Shown in pieces: positions 12,276-23,850 of a stretch of 64,000 nt of DNA (its first letter is position 1; each line of letters starts with the position of its first letter). Source of the stretch: Carettochelys insculpta (taxonomy: Eukaryota; Chordata; Testudines; Carettochelyidae); contig NC_134141.1 in NCBI RefSeq assembly GCF_033958435.1, positions 101,721,001 to 101,785,000 on the forward strand. The letters are read 5' to 3'. Below the pieces are notes generated by a model. That model saw only the letters and a program-made list of their open reading frames with translations. It ran no database searches and was not told the DNA's origin. The position numbers and the translations under genes are program-made.

Positions 12276-12655
12276 GAATAATCTCACTTTTTAGACTCAT
12301 ACTCCTAGCCCCTGGTGTCATATTTCTAAAACCTAAATGAGCATGCAATGAATAAATTAAATCTGTCCATAATTGAAGTAAAATAATTGAACTTTAGATT
12401 TTTTTTTCTTTCTTTTTTTGTGGAGGAGCCTTCTTTAACATACTTCTAATTTGCAGTGAGGGGGGAAAATAGTGAAAGTCAGGGTAGTTTGTTATGTATT
12501 GGTATAACAAGTAGCCTCTCTTTAAAGGTAATCTTTAAATACAAGAGTCCAATTCAGCACTTTATAGCTGATGCACTGAAAGTTGTTATAAAAGATGGTA
12601 AAAATTCATAATGAATCTAATTCTTTTTTGGCTATCGCTTAGTCAGGCTCAGCTT

Positions 12656-12770
12656 GACATAGTTGTGGCTGGGATGGCTTAGTTGGAGTTGATCCTGCTT
12701 GAAGGAGGGGGCTGGACTCAATGATCTCTTCTTGAGTTCTCTTCTAGCCCTGCGATTCTAGGATAGGTGT
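12656..12770 (+). mobile_element. CR1 LINE 3' tail, sense
   Basis: GGGGGCTGGACTCAATGATC, CTTCTAGCCCTGCGATTCTA and GGATAG match the CR1 terminus (GGGCTGGACT-x-GATGAT, CCAGCCCTA-x-GATTCTA). Only the last ~110 bp remain. Confidence 0.85.
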
Positions 12771-13239
12771 GATATGACAATGAAGATCAAAGTATTTTTA
12801 CTTTGTTTTTCCATGTATATGTGTTGATTATTTTTTTCTTTTAATTGATTGCTTCAGAACTGAGTGTGAGCTTCATGAGCATTAAGCTCCAGCTATCTAA
12901 TTTGGGGATCCATATGCAGATGTAGTGAGCACAGTCTTCTAAGAAACGAGCAACTTCCTAAGATTTAATAGGGTTTTGAAAACATAGTGAGAGAGGAAAA
13001 TTTTGGGTGAGCAATTCACACCGATCAAAGCAATTCTGTACACTAAAATATGGCACACATAATGATAGTGAGTCTGTAATTATTATTTATAAAGCTATTT
13101 TCATTTGTTTTATGGAATTGAACTGACCTCTCATTTACACAATTGACTTGGCATCCTACTAGAAGATTTACCCAGTGTTGTTTGGGTCCTTACCTCGATT
13201 ATTATTATTTTTTGGGGAGAAAATAAAATGCAAATGTAC

Positions 13240-14225
13240 ATGCTTCATTTCAGTCTTTGCTCTAGGGAGGGGCTGGGGATGAGGAGTTCAGTATGCAGGC
13301 TGCCCCAGGGAGAGAAGAGTACTACAGCCCCCTCTCACTGCAGCAGCTTGGAGCCAGGTGAGAAGTGCCTCTCCATGGCCACTGCATTTCCCGTGGGTAC
13401 AGATGGGGGAAGGGTGCATGTCCCCTGGCTGGGGCAGGTCCAGGTTCATCTGCCCCTCTGCTCCCCAGCCAGAGTGAGGAATATAACAAACTGTGCACGT
13501 CCCCTCTCTTCCTGATGAAGGGTAACAATCAGGAAGGTTCTCAAGTCCCCCTTCTCCCCCACACCCACCCTAACGTGGGCTGGGGCAGGTCTAATTTCAT
13601 CTGCCTCCTGTGCTTCCCAGCCAGACTCAGGAATGCAGAAAACTCTGCGTTCTCCTTGCTCCCTGATGAAAGGGAGCAGCTAGCAATGTTTCTGTACAAA
13701 ATGAGGGCAGGAGGTGCCCTGGGAATGGTGTGCTCAGGGCTGGGGAAGTCGGGGAGGGGGCATTCCCCTCCCCCACAACCAGACCCTTTCAGCTGCCTGG
13801 TGATTCTCTTTTTTGCATGGTTTTATGAAAAACTCATCTATATAACAGATAGCTGTTCCTTTCTCCGCCCCTTTCCCTTGCTGCTCCAATGGAGTTACAG
13901 CTGTCCCAGTCTCTATCTCTGACCCTTTGCTGCTCTCCTGTGGTCATTCTACAGTACAACTGTCTCTGCTTTTTATCCCATATCCATTGCTGACCGCTGT
14001 GCAGCCATTATATAGCAGAGTCCTCCCTTTCCATTTTGATGAGAAGCAATCCCATTCCAGGCACATCCCATTTTCCTGGCACAACCAAACCCTGATTTTG
14101 CTTTAAGTTCTGGTAAAAGGAAACTGTACACGAAATTTGGTGGTCCTAGTTCTTACCATTTATTAGGAGCTCTGGAACAGATGGACAGACAGACTCTCAG
14201 CTCTCTCAAATATATAGCAGATATG
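13240..14225 (+). repeat. GC-rich dispersed repeat, copy 2
   Basis: A GC-rich body (13255-13800) and pyrimidine-rich middle are followed by the shared tail: CATTCCAGGCACATCCC at 14052, CACAACCAAACCCTGATTTT, AAATTTGGTGGTCCTAG and TATATAGCAGAT ending near 14222. It is the same orientation and tail as 9835-10655. The 185-codon ORF at 13365-13922 lies in the body, crosses no known domain and is judged spurious. Confidence 0.65.
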
Positions 14226-15278
14226 TTATCTGAAGTGTACCAATGTTGCTCATGAGCCAAGAGACCTGATATATCTTATAGGAAGATACTGAAAATTTGG
14301 ATTTTTAAAATATTTTTAGTTCACCATTTCATTATGTGTGCTAACATAGATGTGAATCAATGACAGTTACAAACCATCAGGGCAGGAGAAACAAGATGCC
14401 TTAAGCAGCAGTCCATCTGTCTTTGCTTCATGAAACCCCATATTATGAAGTACTCTTCTACAGGAAACAGTGTGCCGTGTGCTTCCAGAGGTCACTCATT
14501 CCTAGATTTCTTAACCTATTTTAGTTTTTTACCACAGGGGAGCTAGTTTATTAATGGGGAGGGGGCGTGTTGAGGGAAATAAATGATAACTGTTGTGTTT
14601 TTGGATGCAGTTTCCCAGTGTAAGCCGATAAAAGGCATGAGTGGCATTCAAGGTTGAAATGCTACCAGCCATTAGCCCATAGTATGGACTACTGCATGTG
14701 GGAATGAAACAAAATCTCAGCTGGGTAGACTATTAAGGTTAGAAAACCAGCAGCAGCCAAGTAAATGTTTTATGAAATATCGTGCAGCCTTTTAAAATAT
14801 CTAAGCAGTTATTGATGCATGTGACGATTATATTGCCTCATTTAGGTTCCAACCTCTTCCTAAAGATTTCCACCATCACCTAAAATGTTTTAAAAATGTA
14901 ATTACTGAAAGAGGAAAAAAGACCGTTTAGGAAGGGTAGGGGATTAGAATATTAAGGTCATCTTGACTTTGTATCTTGGTTCTCTGAAGTGTGATTCTTG
15001 CTGTTGTAGGAGACAGTAGAAACACAGCAGTATTCCCAAATGGAAGGAGGCCATTCATTCTCTCTTTGCTTCTTCCCCTGCCCACACACTTGATGGGTTT
15101 CTCACATTATTTTCAAATAAATGCTGTCTATTGCTGTATTTCCCAAACCCACACTGAGTGGCTCTGTGAGAAATCTGTACTCTCCAAATGTGAAATTCAG
15201 CTTTCTTCAATCATGGATACAATTCTCTGAATCAAATATTAAGTTTCTTTGTTCATTTTCTATGATTAAATCGCTTAC

Positions 15279-16110
15279 CCTATGTCTGTACAGCAGTGTT
15301 ATTTTGAAATCAGCTATTCTGGAAGAGATTTTCTGGAACAGCTTATTTCAGAATAACATATCTACACACAAAGGCCATTTCTACACAGGCCACTTTCTTT
15401 GAAAGTGGCATAGTAATACATGGCCCAAAATATGCTAATGAGGTGCAGATGCAAATTCCCCGTGCCTCATTAGCATACAGTCACATGATTTGGAGTCCGG
15501 AAGACTGATCTTCCGGACTCCAAAACGCCACTTAGAAGCGCGGCCCCTGGGGGGTCTTCCGGAAGGAAGTCCTCCTTCTGGAGGCCCCTTCTTCCCAAAA
15601 ACTTTTGAGAAGGGGCCTCCGGAAGACCCCCCGGGGGCCGCACTTCTAAACGGCATTTTGGAGTCCGGAAGAACGGTCTTCCAGACTCCAGATCACATGA
15701 CTGTATGCTAATGAGGCATGGGGAATTTGCATCCACACCTCATTAACATATTTCAGGCCATGTATTACCATGCCACTTTCAAAGAAAGTAGCCTGTGTAG
15801 AAATGGCCAAAATGCTTATCAAAATATCACTCAGCTATTCTGAAATAGAGCATCCATATATAATAGAGCCTATTTCAGATTAGAGCCCCTAGAAGCACTA
15901 TAGCTTATTTTGAAATAGCCCCTGTTCCAAAATATCTATTCTGGAATAGACTCTCTTCCTTGTAGAAGAAGGTTTACAGAATTTGAAATAAGCCACTTTC
16001 TATTTCAAAAGTATTTTGAAATAGAGATTTTGCTGTATAGATGCTTGCAAAGTTATTTCAGAATAGCCACTGTTATTTCAAATTAACTTTGCTGTATAAA
16101 CACACCCTAG
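15279..16110. mobile_element. MITE interrupted by a second MITE
   Basis: Left end CCCTATGTCTGTACAGCAGTG continues TTATTTTGAAAT...GCTATTCTGG; the right end is the complement-like CTTTGCTGTATAAACACACC with TTCAGAATAGCCACTGTTATT inside it. Many copies of TATTTTGAAATAG-like words fill the interior. The 436-bp palindrome 15373-15808 splits it, so this outer element is the older one and about 400 bp long without the insertion. Confidence 0.7.
15373..15808. mobile_element. 436-bp palindromic MITE, nested, with internal hairpins
   Basis: Terminal repeats GGCCATTTCTACACAGGC and GCCTGTGTAGAAATGGCC are perfect over 18 bases, flanked by AAA on both sides (an A-rich site, so the duplication is not decisive). 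The arms pair over about 200 bp. Within the left arm sit perfect hairpins: GCCACTTT/AAAGTGGC, a 13-bp TATGCTAATGAGG pair and a 16-bp TTTGGAGTCCGGAAGA pair with a 4-base loop (from about 15489). The length equals that of the element at 4377-4812, and the two share end sequence and a GCTAATGAGG word. ORFs on both strands here mirror each other and are not genes. Confidence 0.88.
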
Positions 16111-16114
16111 GTGG

Positions 16115-16530
16115 GTCTACACTGCAAAGTTCTGTCTACAGAATTCACTGTTAAGAGTTTGTCAACAGAACCTCTGTCTTCAGAACATGTCCACACCTAA
16201 TAGGGGCTCCCCCGTCAATTCCCTGTGTTGACAGAGAGCGGCTAGACTGCCCAGCCTTCTGTCACCAGAACAGCTAATTGGAAGCTCTGCAAACAGGGCT
16301 GCCAGGTGAACTGGAAGCTCCCTCTGTTGACAGAGGCCCCCCACCCTGGAGTATCTACACGATTTTTCTGTCTACTGAGGTGCTGTGCCTCAAAATTTCA
16401 AGACATAACTCTGCTGGGAAAAAGGTTGTGTTCTGTCGACAGATTCTAAACAGAATGCATTTGTAGTGTGGACGCTCCCTAGTTTTGTCAGCAGAAGGCC
16501 TCTTCTGTGGACAAAACTTTGAGGTATAGG
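16115..16530. mobile_element. MITE with GTCTACACTGCAAAGTT end
   Basis: Left end GGGTCTACACTGCAAAGTTC then TGTCTACAGAATTC; right end GTGGACAAAACTTTGAGGTAT. Read as complement, the right end matches the left loosely (CTCAAAGTTTTGTCCACAGAA). GTTGACAGA and TCTGTCGACAG words repeat inside. It lies directly next to the preceding element. Confidence 0.65.
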
Positions 16531-16583
16531 CCCAGCTTCTGAGCGAGACCCACTTCAGTTTGCTGACCCAAGAATAAACAAGC

Positions 16584-16816
16584 CATGTGGTTCTCAAACT
16601 TTTGTACTTGTGACCCCTTTCACCTAGCAATCCTCTGAATGCAACCCCCACTTATAAATGTAAAACACTTTTTATATACCACCATTCTAAATATTGGAGG
16701 ACAAAGTAGGGTTTAGGGTGGAAGCTGACAGCTCGTGACCCTCCCACCTCCCATGTAATAAGCTTCTGAGCCCCTGAGGAGTCCTGACCCTCCTCCCCCT
16801 AGTTTGAGACTCTCTC
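16584..16816. mobile_element. hAT-like non-autonomous fragment
   Basis: Left end resembles the hAT-Charlie terminus (CATGTGGTTCTCAAACTTTT, followed by TGTGACCCCTTTCA) and the right end reads CCCCTAGTTTGAGACTCTC. The pattern matches the family with better-preserved copies at 27793 and 37198. No clear 8-bp duplication is visible. Confidence 0.5.
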
Positions 16817-17514
16817 CCCTGACCAAGCCATAACCCAATTTCTTATAGTTTGTACTTGATGACTTTGTGTCAGTCCTAGCGCCTGCACACTGAAGGGAGA
16901 CCACTTACTGCACTGGCTAGTAGTTCAGCCTGCTACTTTCACATCTGTTTAAAAGGAATCTGTCCACATCTTTCCCCTCTGCTTGCCTTTGTCATTCTCA
17001 TTCACTGAGGTGTGTTAACGAGCCCCCTACTAGCTAGAGACGACATGATTTTTTTTTCCCTATAACCTACTGGGAAAAGGGTGTCTCGAAAAAAATCTTG
17101 CTATCTTAGACAGGTAGCAGATTCTCCATACTGTAAGACTTGTGATGATTTATTGCAGTGGGGTGAAACATACTCCAGCGAGAATCATACTGCAGCTAGC
17201 TGAAGATTTTTGAAAGTATTAAATCCCCATCTCGCCTGAAACCATGTCAGTAGTGACAGACTGGGCAAACAGGAGAGGAAGAGAAACAATAAATATTTTG
17301 ACCATCAGCTGGTGGGGAGAGGACTGGTTGTTTTTTGTGCCATTTCGCATCTTTCTGTTTGTTGTTGTTCAAATTGAGCTTTTCCCCAAAGACTTTCAGC
17401 TTGTGCATTTGGTTGTCATAAGTTAATCTTAGGCTGGGAGCTCTTGTACCCACATTCCTGCTCGTAGAGACATTCTTAACTGGCCAGAGCTGGCATGCAC
17501 CTCTGAAAAAAGAT

Positions 17515-17690
17515 TTTCACAGTGAGGTTGACCCCAGCACGTTAGAGAGACAAGGTCAGGAGGTAATATCTTTTATTGGATCACCTTCTGTTGCTCAGAG
17601 ATCCACTTTCAAGCTTACACAGAGCTCTTCTTTAGGTCCTGAAGCTGGATTTGGGCCAATTGTCTTCCATCTACTTGAGATGCATTCCAG
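17515..17690. repeat. Reptilian dispersed repeat (AGGTAATATCTTTTATTGGA family)
   Basis: GGTAATATCTTTTATTGGAT, CACCTTCTGTTGCTCAGAG and CACAGAGCTCTTCTTTAGGT follow the order of a very common turtle/crocodilian dispersed repeat. Related tail pieces (AAAGCTTATGCCCAAATAAA, TTAGTCTTTAAGGTGCT) lie at 57180-57295 and about 54760-54895. Class unknown to me. Confidence 0.55.
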
Positions 17691-18201
17691 CTAGCTGGCA
17701 GTAAAAGAGAGATGTGTGAAGGTGGCTGTTTTCTTCGTCTAGACTTTCCAAACTCAATAAAAACAAAAGGTGCTGAAAGAATCTAAAGATTGCTGCAGGA
17801 GCTGCATTTTCCTTTTAGTAGTTTAGACAGAGCAATGACACTTACCATCTATGTTTTGCTTTTTTTAAAAAAAAAAATTATAATCTAGCAGCTGCACTTA
17901 GCAGTATTAAATCCAGACAGGAACAGCATGGGTTGGTTCAGCTGTTATTTCCCATAGAATTAAGATACGGGGGAGAATAACTTTGATTAAAAAAATTAGA
18001 ATTCTTACCTGCTATGATTTTTTGAATGTTCTAAAGACAATTTTCCATATTGACTGCAGGCAAAAGTGATGCCGAGTTTCCTCATTCAGTTAAGTAAACA
18101 AAGCTTCCTCCCTTTAAATAGAAATATACTTTGAAGTCAATTTTGCCTTTGGCTACTTTGCTTTTGTGCCATGAGCTTATCACACCACTACTGCTGTCAT
18201 T

Positions 18202-19110
18202 AGAGCCCTGCATGGATGCGGATGTGGATGCGGATATCTGTGGATAGCAACGCAGATGTGAACACAAATGCCGTGTCTGTGCAGGGTTCTGACTGTAAGA
18301 GGTGGGAGGGTGCAGATCTTTCACCTGCTGTGGATGGGTGACCTGGGAGGGAGGATGCTCTGCCATGACTCCCAACAGCCGTCCATCCAGCTCTTACCAT
18401 GGCTAGGCTATAGCTCTGATCATCTCACCTTCTCCTCCCCAGTTGGAGCCAGGTCAGGGACAGATGCATTGGCTGTTGTGGGGAGCCTGAATCTCACAAC
18501 CTGCCCTGGTGGGGAGGCTAGAGGGCAGGGACACTGGTCTGGGAACCTGGGGGGCAGGGAGCCTTGGCACCGCTAGTGCAGCTCTCCCTGATCTGGTTCT
18601 GGCGGGGAGGGGAGAACAGCCTGGGCGAGCAGCTCAGAGCTGCAGCCTGGCCATGGTAAGAGCCAGACATGGAGCTGTGGTCGACCTTCCACCTGCCCTG
18701 GACAGGGGCTTGAACAGCACCCAGGCAGATCCACAGGTCTCCAGTTGCCCTCCACCCGGAGAAGAATGGAGCCCAGACAGGCAGCCTTGGGGAGCTGTAG
18801 CAGACCATTTGTCTGCAGTGCGTGGGGAGAGGGGGTCTGAAAGCAGCCCCCAGCCATGCTCCCTCTCCCACTGGGGGGCCCCCAGGCTCCCCACCCAGCT
18901 GAGAGCAGATGGAGGGTCTGCAACTCTGCATAGGCTCCCTGAGGGTGCATAGGCATTTCCCTCAATCCGGGCTCCAGCAGGGAAATGTCTCAAAGCCTCA
19001 GCCCAGCCTCCAATGTAGAGCCCTACAAATCAGATGCAGCTATATCCCGCAAATAATTTGTGTGGATTGGCTTTGGGGACGTGCATTTATCTGTGCAGAG
19101 CTCCGCTTGT
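18202..19110. mobile_element. Possible foldback-ended DNA element with AGAGCCCTGCA termini
   Basis: A short inverted unit AGAGCCCTGCATGGATGCGG ... TGCAGGGTTCT (18202-18298) marks one side. A similar unit AGAGCCCTACAAATCAGATG ... TGCAGAGCTC (19018-19112) marks the other. Between them is a GC-rich body with overlapping ORFs on both strands that look like composition artefacts. Each end is therefore itself an inverted repeat. No target duplication was identified. Confidence 0.45.
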
Positions 19111-19767
19111 CATTTTCCCCAATGAGTTATTTTTTTCCTCCGCCTCTAACAATATTCAGGAGAGAGATTTTTGATGCACAGTAAACTCTCTCCATTTTCT
19201 TAATATTTGCTAGTAGTTTTCCATTGTTACTATTTATTTCCAGCTATATTCTTTCTTAGCATGCATGTCAGTGGCAGAACATTTTCCTATGGTATGTAAA
19301 ACATGATTTTTAAGAATACGGTATGACCACTCATTTGATTGATGTAACAGTTATATGAACTATTTAGTTTCTGAAAAATGCAAATACCGTAGATAAATTA
19401 TTTCAAATCTGTCACCATGTAAACCAGGAAGGAGGTTAGTGACTAACACACAAATCACCATACAGCATTCATATACCTTCTGGGTCTCTCGGTAAAAGTT
19501 GGCAAATGTCTCATTTCCCTGCCCCCCTCTCCACTTCTGAAGGGCTCAAAATCTGTAATGTTAGGTGTTAATACATCTTCTGCCTATTACCAAGTCAGAT
19601 TTTGAAGTTCAGCACCGTCAGATCACTAAATGAATGTATTTCTTGAATCAGCTGGAGCTTTCCTTTGAGGATTTTCAAAGTAGCTTAGGAGGCTTTTATG
19701 AAAAATCTGTCTCTTCCTGTAGCGTTTCTAACATTTGTTTAATTAATTTCAACAAATGAAGTCATGA

Positions 19768-19925
19768 AATTATTGGACTGGAAGGGACATTGAGAGATTT
19801 TCTAATCCAGTCCCCTGCACTCATCCCAAGACTAAATATTTTGTAGACCATCCCTGACAGGTGCGTGTTTAACCTGTTCTTAAAAATCTCCAGTGATGAA
19901 ACCACAACCTTCCCAGGGGTTGGGA
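19768..19925 (-). mobile_element. CR1 LINE 3' segment, antisense
   Basis: TGGACTGGAAGGGACATTGAG, TCCAGTCCCCTGCACTCAT and ACCTGTTCTTAAAAATCTCC followed by AGTGATGAAACCACAACCTT are the reverse complement of the CR1 3' part. It lies next to a longer antisense CR1 copy at 20213; the ~290 GC-rich bases between them are unidentified. Confidence 0.8.
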
Positions 19926-20212
19926 AAAAGGCCTCTGCCAGGGGAAGGGTGGAGGTGGATGGGAACAAGCCAGTGGGCAAGTTGCACAGTCCCCATGCCC
20001 CCAGCCAGCCCAGAGAGAAGCCAGAGGGCAGGGAGCACACCCCCACACCTCCCTAGCGACAAGCCTGCAACATCTGCACCTCTTCCTCTGAGCTCCCTCT
20101 CCGCATCTTCAGAGCTTGCACTTCTCTGAGCGCATCTTCCTTCTCCCCTGCGCTCCCTCTTCTCACAGTCCCCTGCCCTGGCTCCTGCACCTCCCACCCT
20201 AACACCCCAGAC

Positions 20213-21330
20213 ATCATAGAATGATAGAATCATAGAATACTAGGACTGGAAGAGACCTCACGAGGTCATTAAGTCCAGCCCTCTGCTCTCATGGCAGGAC
20301 CCAGTACTATCTAGACCATCTCTGATAGACGCTTATCTAACCTGTTCTCAAATATCTCCAGAGATGGAGATTCCACAACCTCCCTAGGCAATTTATTGCA
20401 GTGTTTGACCGCCGTGACAGTGAGGGGCTTTTTCCTAATGTCCGACTTAAACCTCCCGTGCTGCAGCTTAAGCCCATTGCTTCTCGTTCTATTCTCAGAG
20501 GCCTCGTTTGCTTAACAGTCATGTGAGACAGCATCAAAAGCCTTGCTACAGTACAGGTATACCACATCTTCCTCCCTTTCCTCTAACCACAAGGCTTATT
20601 ACCCTATCAAAGAAAGATACTAGGTTGATTGGACATGATTTGTTCTGAACAAATCCAAGCTGACTTTTACTTGTCACCTTATTATTTTCTTGGTGTTTGC
20701 AAACTGATTACTTAATTGTTTGCTCTATTATCTTTTTGGGTACGGAAGTTAAACTGGCTGGTCTGTAATTCCCCAGGTTATCTTCATTTCTCTTTTTGTA
20801 GATGAGTACTGCATTTGCCCTTTTCCTATCTTCTGGGATCTTGCCCATCTTCCATGATTTTTCAATGGCTCCAATATCTCTTCAGTCAGTTCCTTGAGTA
20901 TTCTAGGATATATTTAGTAAGACTCTCTCTCGACTTGAAGACATCTTGTTTGTCTAAATAATTTTAACTTGTTCTTTCCCTATTTTAGCTTCAGATCCTA
21001 CCTCATTTTCACTGGCATTTACCATTAGACATGCAGCTGCTAGTACCGTTTTGGTGAAAACTGAAACAAAACACTCATTTAGCACTTCTGCCTCTTTCAC
21101 ATTTTCTGTTATTATTTCCCCACCCTCTCCCCTCTGACTGTCATTCATCTTCCTCTTGCTTCTACTATATTTGTAGGAAGAAGCTTTACTCTTTTGGTTT
21201 CTCACTTTTAAATAATGCCTCTTCTTAATGTATGGGCTGTGCAAAGGTGAGAAAACCCTTTGTCTATTTTGATTTCTTTTCCATGATTTTAGTTGGAGAA
21301 ATATTGTTTTCACTGAGCTAAAAGCCAGTT
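20213..21330 (-). mobile_element. CR1 LINE, antisense, internally deleted
   Basis: The 3' end lies at the left: CATAGAATGATAGAATCATAG is the complement of tandem ATTCTATG, then AGGACTGGAAGAGACCTCAC and the CR1 tail to about 20510. From about 20510 the reversed strand encodes parts of the reverse transcriptase, including a YLDFSKAFD-like segment (the AGCATCAAAAGCCTTGCTA area), and further right a pre-RT segment with YKYSRSKRKMND (minus ORF 20954-21313). The region between the RT start and the tail is missing, so this is a deleted, inactive copy. Confidence 0.85.
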
Positions 21331-21550
21331 TTTAGTCCTTGTATAATTTTGTTAAGTGCTTGATCTTTTTTTATAAAATTAACAGTGGCCTTGGGGTTCC
21401 CTTCCCCCACTCCAACGTAGAACTTTATTTGCAAGTTGAAGGCTATTTCTCCAATGGGATATACAGTAATGGGCAATCATTATTTAGGAGTATAAGGACT
21501 TGAAATATGTGGCTATGTTCAGATAATTTAATCAGCAGACATTCATAGTA

Positions 21551-21855
21551 CAGGTTGAACCTCTCTAATCTGGAACTCTCATCTGGCATGATTTTAGTTA
21601 TTAGCCAGATGACCAATTCTCATGGGTGTGGCCAAGTTTCCCATGGTCCCATGAAGTTTGTTTACAGCCATCAGTCCTGGCTCTGTGTTCTGTACTGTTA
21701 CTTCGCTGTAATTTACCCCTAAATGTCTTCTCGGAGCCCATTTAAACAGTGGAAGTGTTGGTAATATGCAAGAAAACATTGACCTTCTGTTGATTGGCAA
21801 ATTATCCAGCACCAGTGAAGGTCCCAAGGGTGCCGGATGAGAGAGGCTTAACCTG
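21551..21855. mobile_element. Tc1/mariner (pogo/Tigger-like) non-autonomous element, copy 1
   Basis: TA dinucleotides flank ends CAGGTTGAACCTCTCTAATC and GAGAGAGGCTTAACCTG, which are inverted complements. At 305 bp it has no transposase. TA duplication and CAG-starting ends are typical of pogo/Tigger elements. Two further copies lie at 23290 and 29379. Confidence 0.8.
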
Positions 21856-23289
21856 TACCACTTGCTATGGAGTTTTCTTGCAGGTCAGTTTAATGCTTCT
21901 TTTTCCTTGGATTCTATTTCAACATTGTTTTTCTGTGTCTGAGTTTATTTTCAAAACAATTACTCGCTAAAACCTAAAAAATCATTTTCCAAATTTTCCT
22001 GAACCAGGGATGAGTTAAGAACCTTCCTACTGAGAATGTACAGTAGTATTTGCGTTTGCAAGAGGGACTATAGTAACGAATACAAATTATCTACTCTCTA
22101 ATTAAGAAATGGTCTATTATATTCTAATTTCTAATGTAACGGTTAACATCCAACTAAGTTTCATAACAAAAAATTCTCAAAATAACACATTTTCACAGTG
22201 CATACATATTTAAAACATAACTGATTACAACCAGGCCAGGTTTGTCTGGGTTTGTATCCATAAAGCCATTTTTTAAAGGATTTGTAACATAATGAATCAT
22301 CTGCTGGAGTATGAGCCCATATCACTTGAGGGTTGGTTACTTATAGTCTATAAGTGGAATTGATCTATTACTGGACTTTGTAGCAATCTTACACGGATTT
22401 ATTGAACTGGAAGAAAATTTTGCAGTAGAAAAACAAAATTAAACCCAGACAAGAAAAGCAAGTTAAGCAAGACATGCAATCACTGTCTTTTATCATTTTG
22501 TTTTTTGGCACATATTTGAACATTTTTAGGACCTGGTTCTACAGTCTTTACACACGTAATGTAATTGACTTAAAGGAGCAATTTATCTGTGCTAATTTCT
22601 GATTGTTCACAGTTGTAGTTCTACAACTCTAAGAAAAATAGGAAACTTCAGTTTATACGTAATAAAATAACTTGTTGTTACAGGCAGAGCTGGGCATAGC
22701 ACCTATTTTATGATTCTGAGGTTACTAACATTGTCTATTATAAGACCTCTTACCAGTTGTTTATAGGCTTGCAAAACTGTAATTCCTCAGGCTTAAGGTT
22801 TTCATGCTGGGAGAGTGCTTCAGGGTGAATTTTAGTTTTGTATCTTGGAATCGGAGACTTTGAATTAGTAGCAAAGCCGGCCTGATATCAGGGATGTTCC
22901 CCAATTTGGCCAAGTAACAATGTCCTGAAAAATTACAGTCCCGGACTCTTGGTATAGGACTACCTGTAGCTGGCAGCGAAGTTATCCACAGATGTGGCCT
23001 GCACTGAAACGCTGCATTCTCACACACAACTGTCCTAGTTGCCCACCTGACTTCACGTAGGACATTTGTTGTGTAGCGGCAGGGGCTGAACAAAACTTTC
23101 CCTGCACTTGCTACTCCTGGCTCACAGGAGTTGGTGTGGCCCTGGGCATGAAGATGGAGGACAGGTCTGTGCTCTCACTACTCTCCTTGGCTGACGCGCG
23201 TACAGCAAGGCAAAGGAGATAGCCCAACCAGAGTGCACAGTAACAGGGGAGGGGAAATTGAGGCCATACCCACACTAGAAGCACTTTAC

Positions 23290-23613
23290 CAGTGTTGAAC
23301 CTCTCTAATCCAGAATTTTCTTCTCTGGCAACATTCATAATCTGGCATGATATTAGTTAGCCGGATGGCCACTTATGGGCGTGGCCAAGTTTACTGTGGT
23401 CTCATAAAGCTTGTTTCTAGCCACCAGTTCTGGTTCTTGGTGTTCTGTGCTGCTGTTTAGCTATAATTTATCCCTAGCTGTCTTCTGAGAGTCCAATAAG
23501 GAGTGGAAGTGTTGGTAACGCGATGGACAGTATTGATCTCCCATGATCCAACAAATTCTCTCATTTGGCACCGGTTAGGTCCTGAAGGTGCCACACGAGA
23601 GAGGTTCAACCTG
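23290..23613. mobile_element. Tc1/mariner (pogo/Tigger-like) non-autonomous element, copy 2
   Basis: Ends CAGTGTTGAACCTCTCTAATC and GAGAGAGGTTCAACCTG with TA after the right end. The interior follows copy 1: GGGCGTGGCCAAGTTT, TGTTCTGTGCTGCTG, GTGGAAGTGTTGGTAA. The right end is better preserved than in copy 1. Confidence 0.8.
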
Positions 23614-23738
23614 TACCAGCAAAATACTCCCAGTGTATTCAAAGCTATCCTGAGAAGGCTACATGTTGTATTGATATGTAAAAGCTCCCTGCATAGGTGA
23701 AACAAGCTAAAGGGGTACCGGAGAAGCTTTGGTAGGGT

Positions 23739-23850
23739 AACTGTGTCTACATTAGAGGCTTATGTCAGCACAGCTGTCAGTCAGAGATCCCCACTGCTTC
23801 ACACCCCAGCTGACATAGTTGTGCCAGAGAGAGTCTGTAGTGTGTACCTC
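23739..23850. mobile_element. MITE fragment with CTGTGTCTACATTAG end
   Basis: AACTGTGTCTACATTAGAGG then CTTATGTCAGCACAGCTGTC and CCAGCTGACATAGTTGTGCC resemble a reptilian MITE; a second member is at 54462-54660. Truncated on the right near CTGTAGTGTGTACC. Confidence 0.55.

Noticed and set aside
13365..13922. 185-codon + strand ORF
   Set aside because: Lies in the GC-rich body of a dispersed repeat; composition explains its length.
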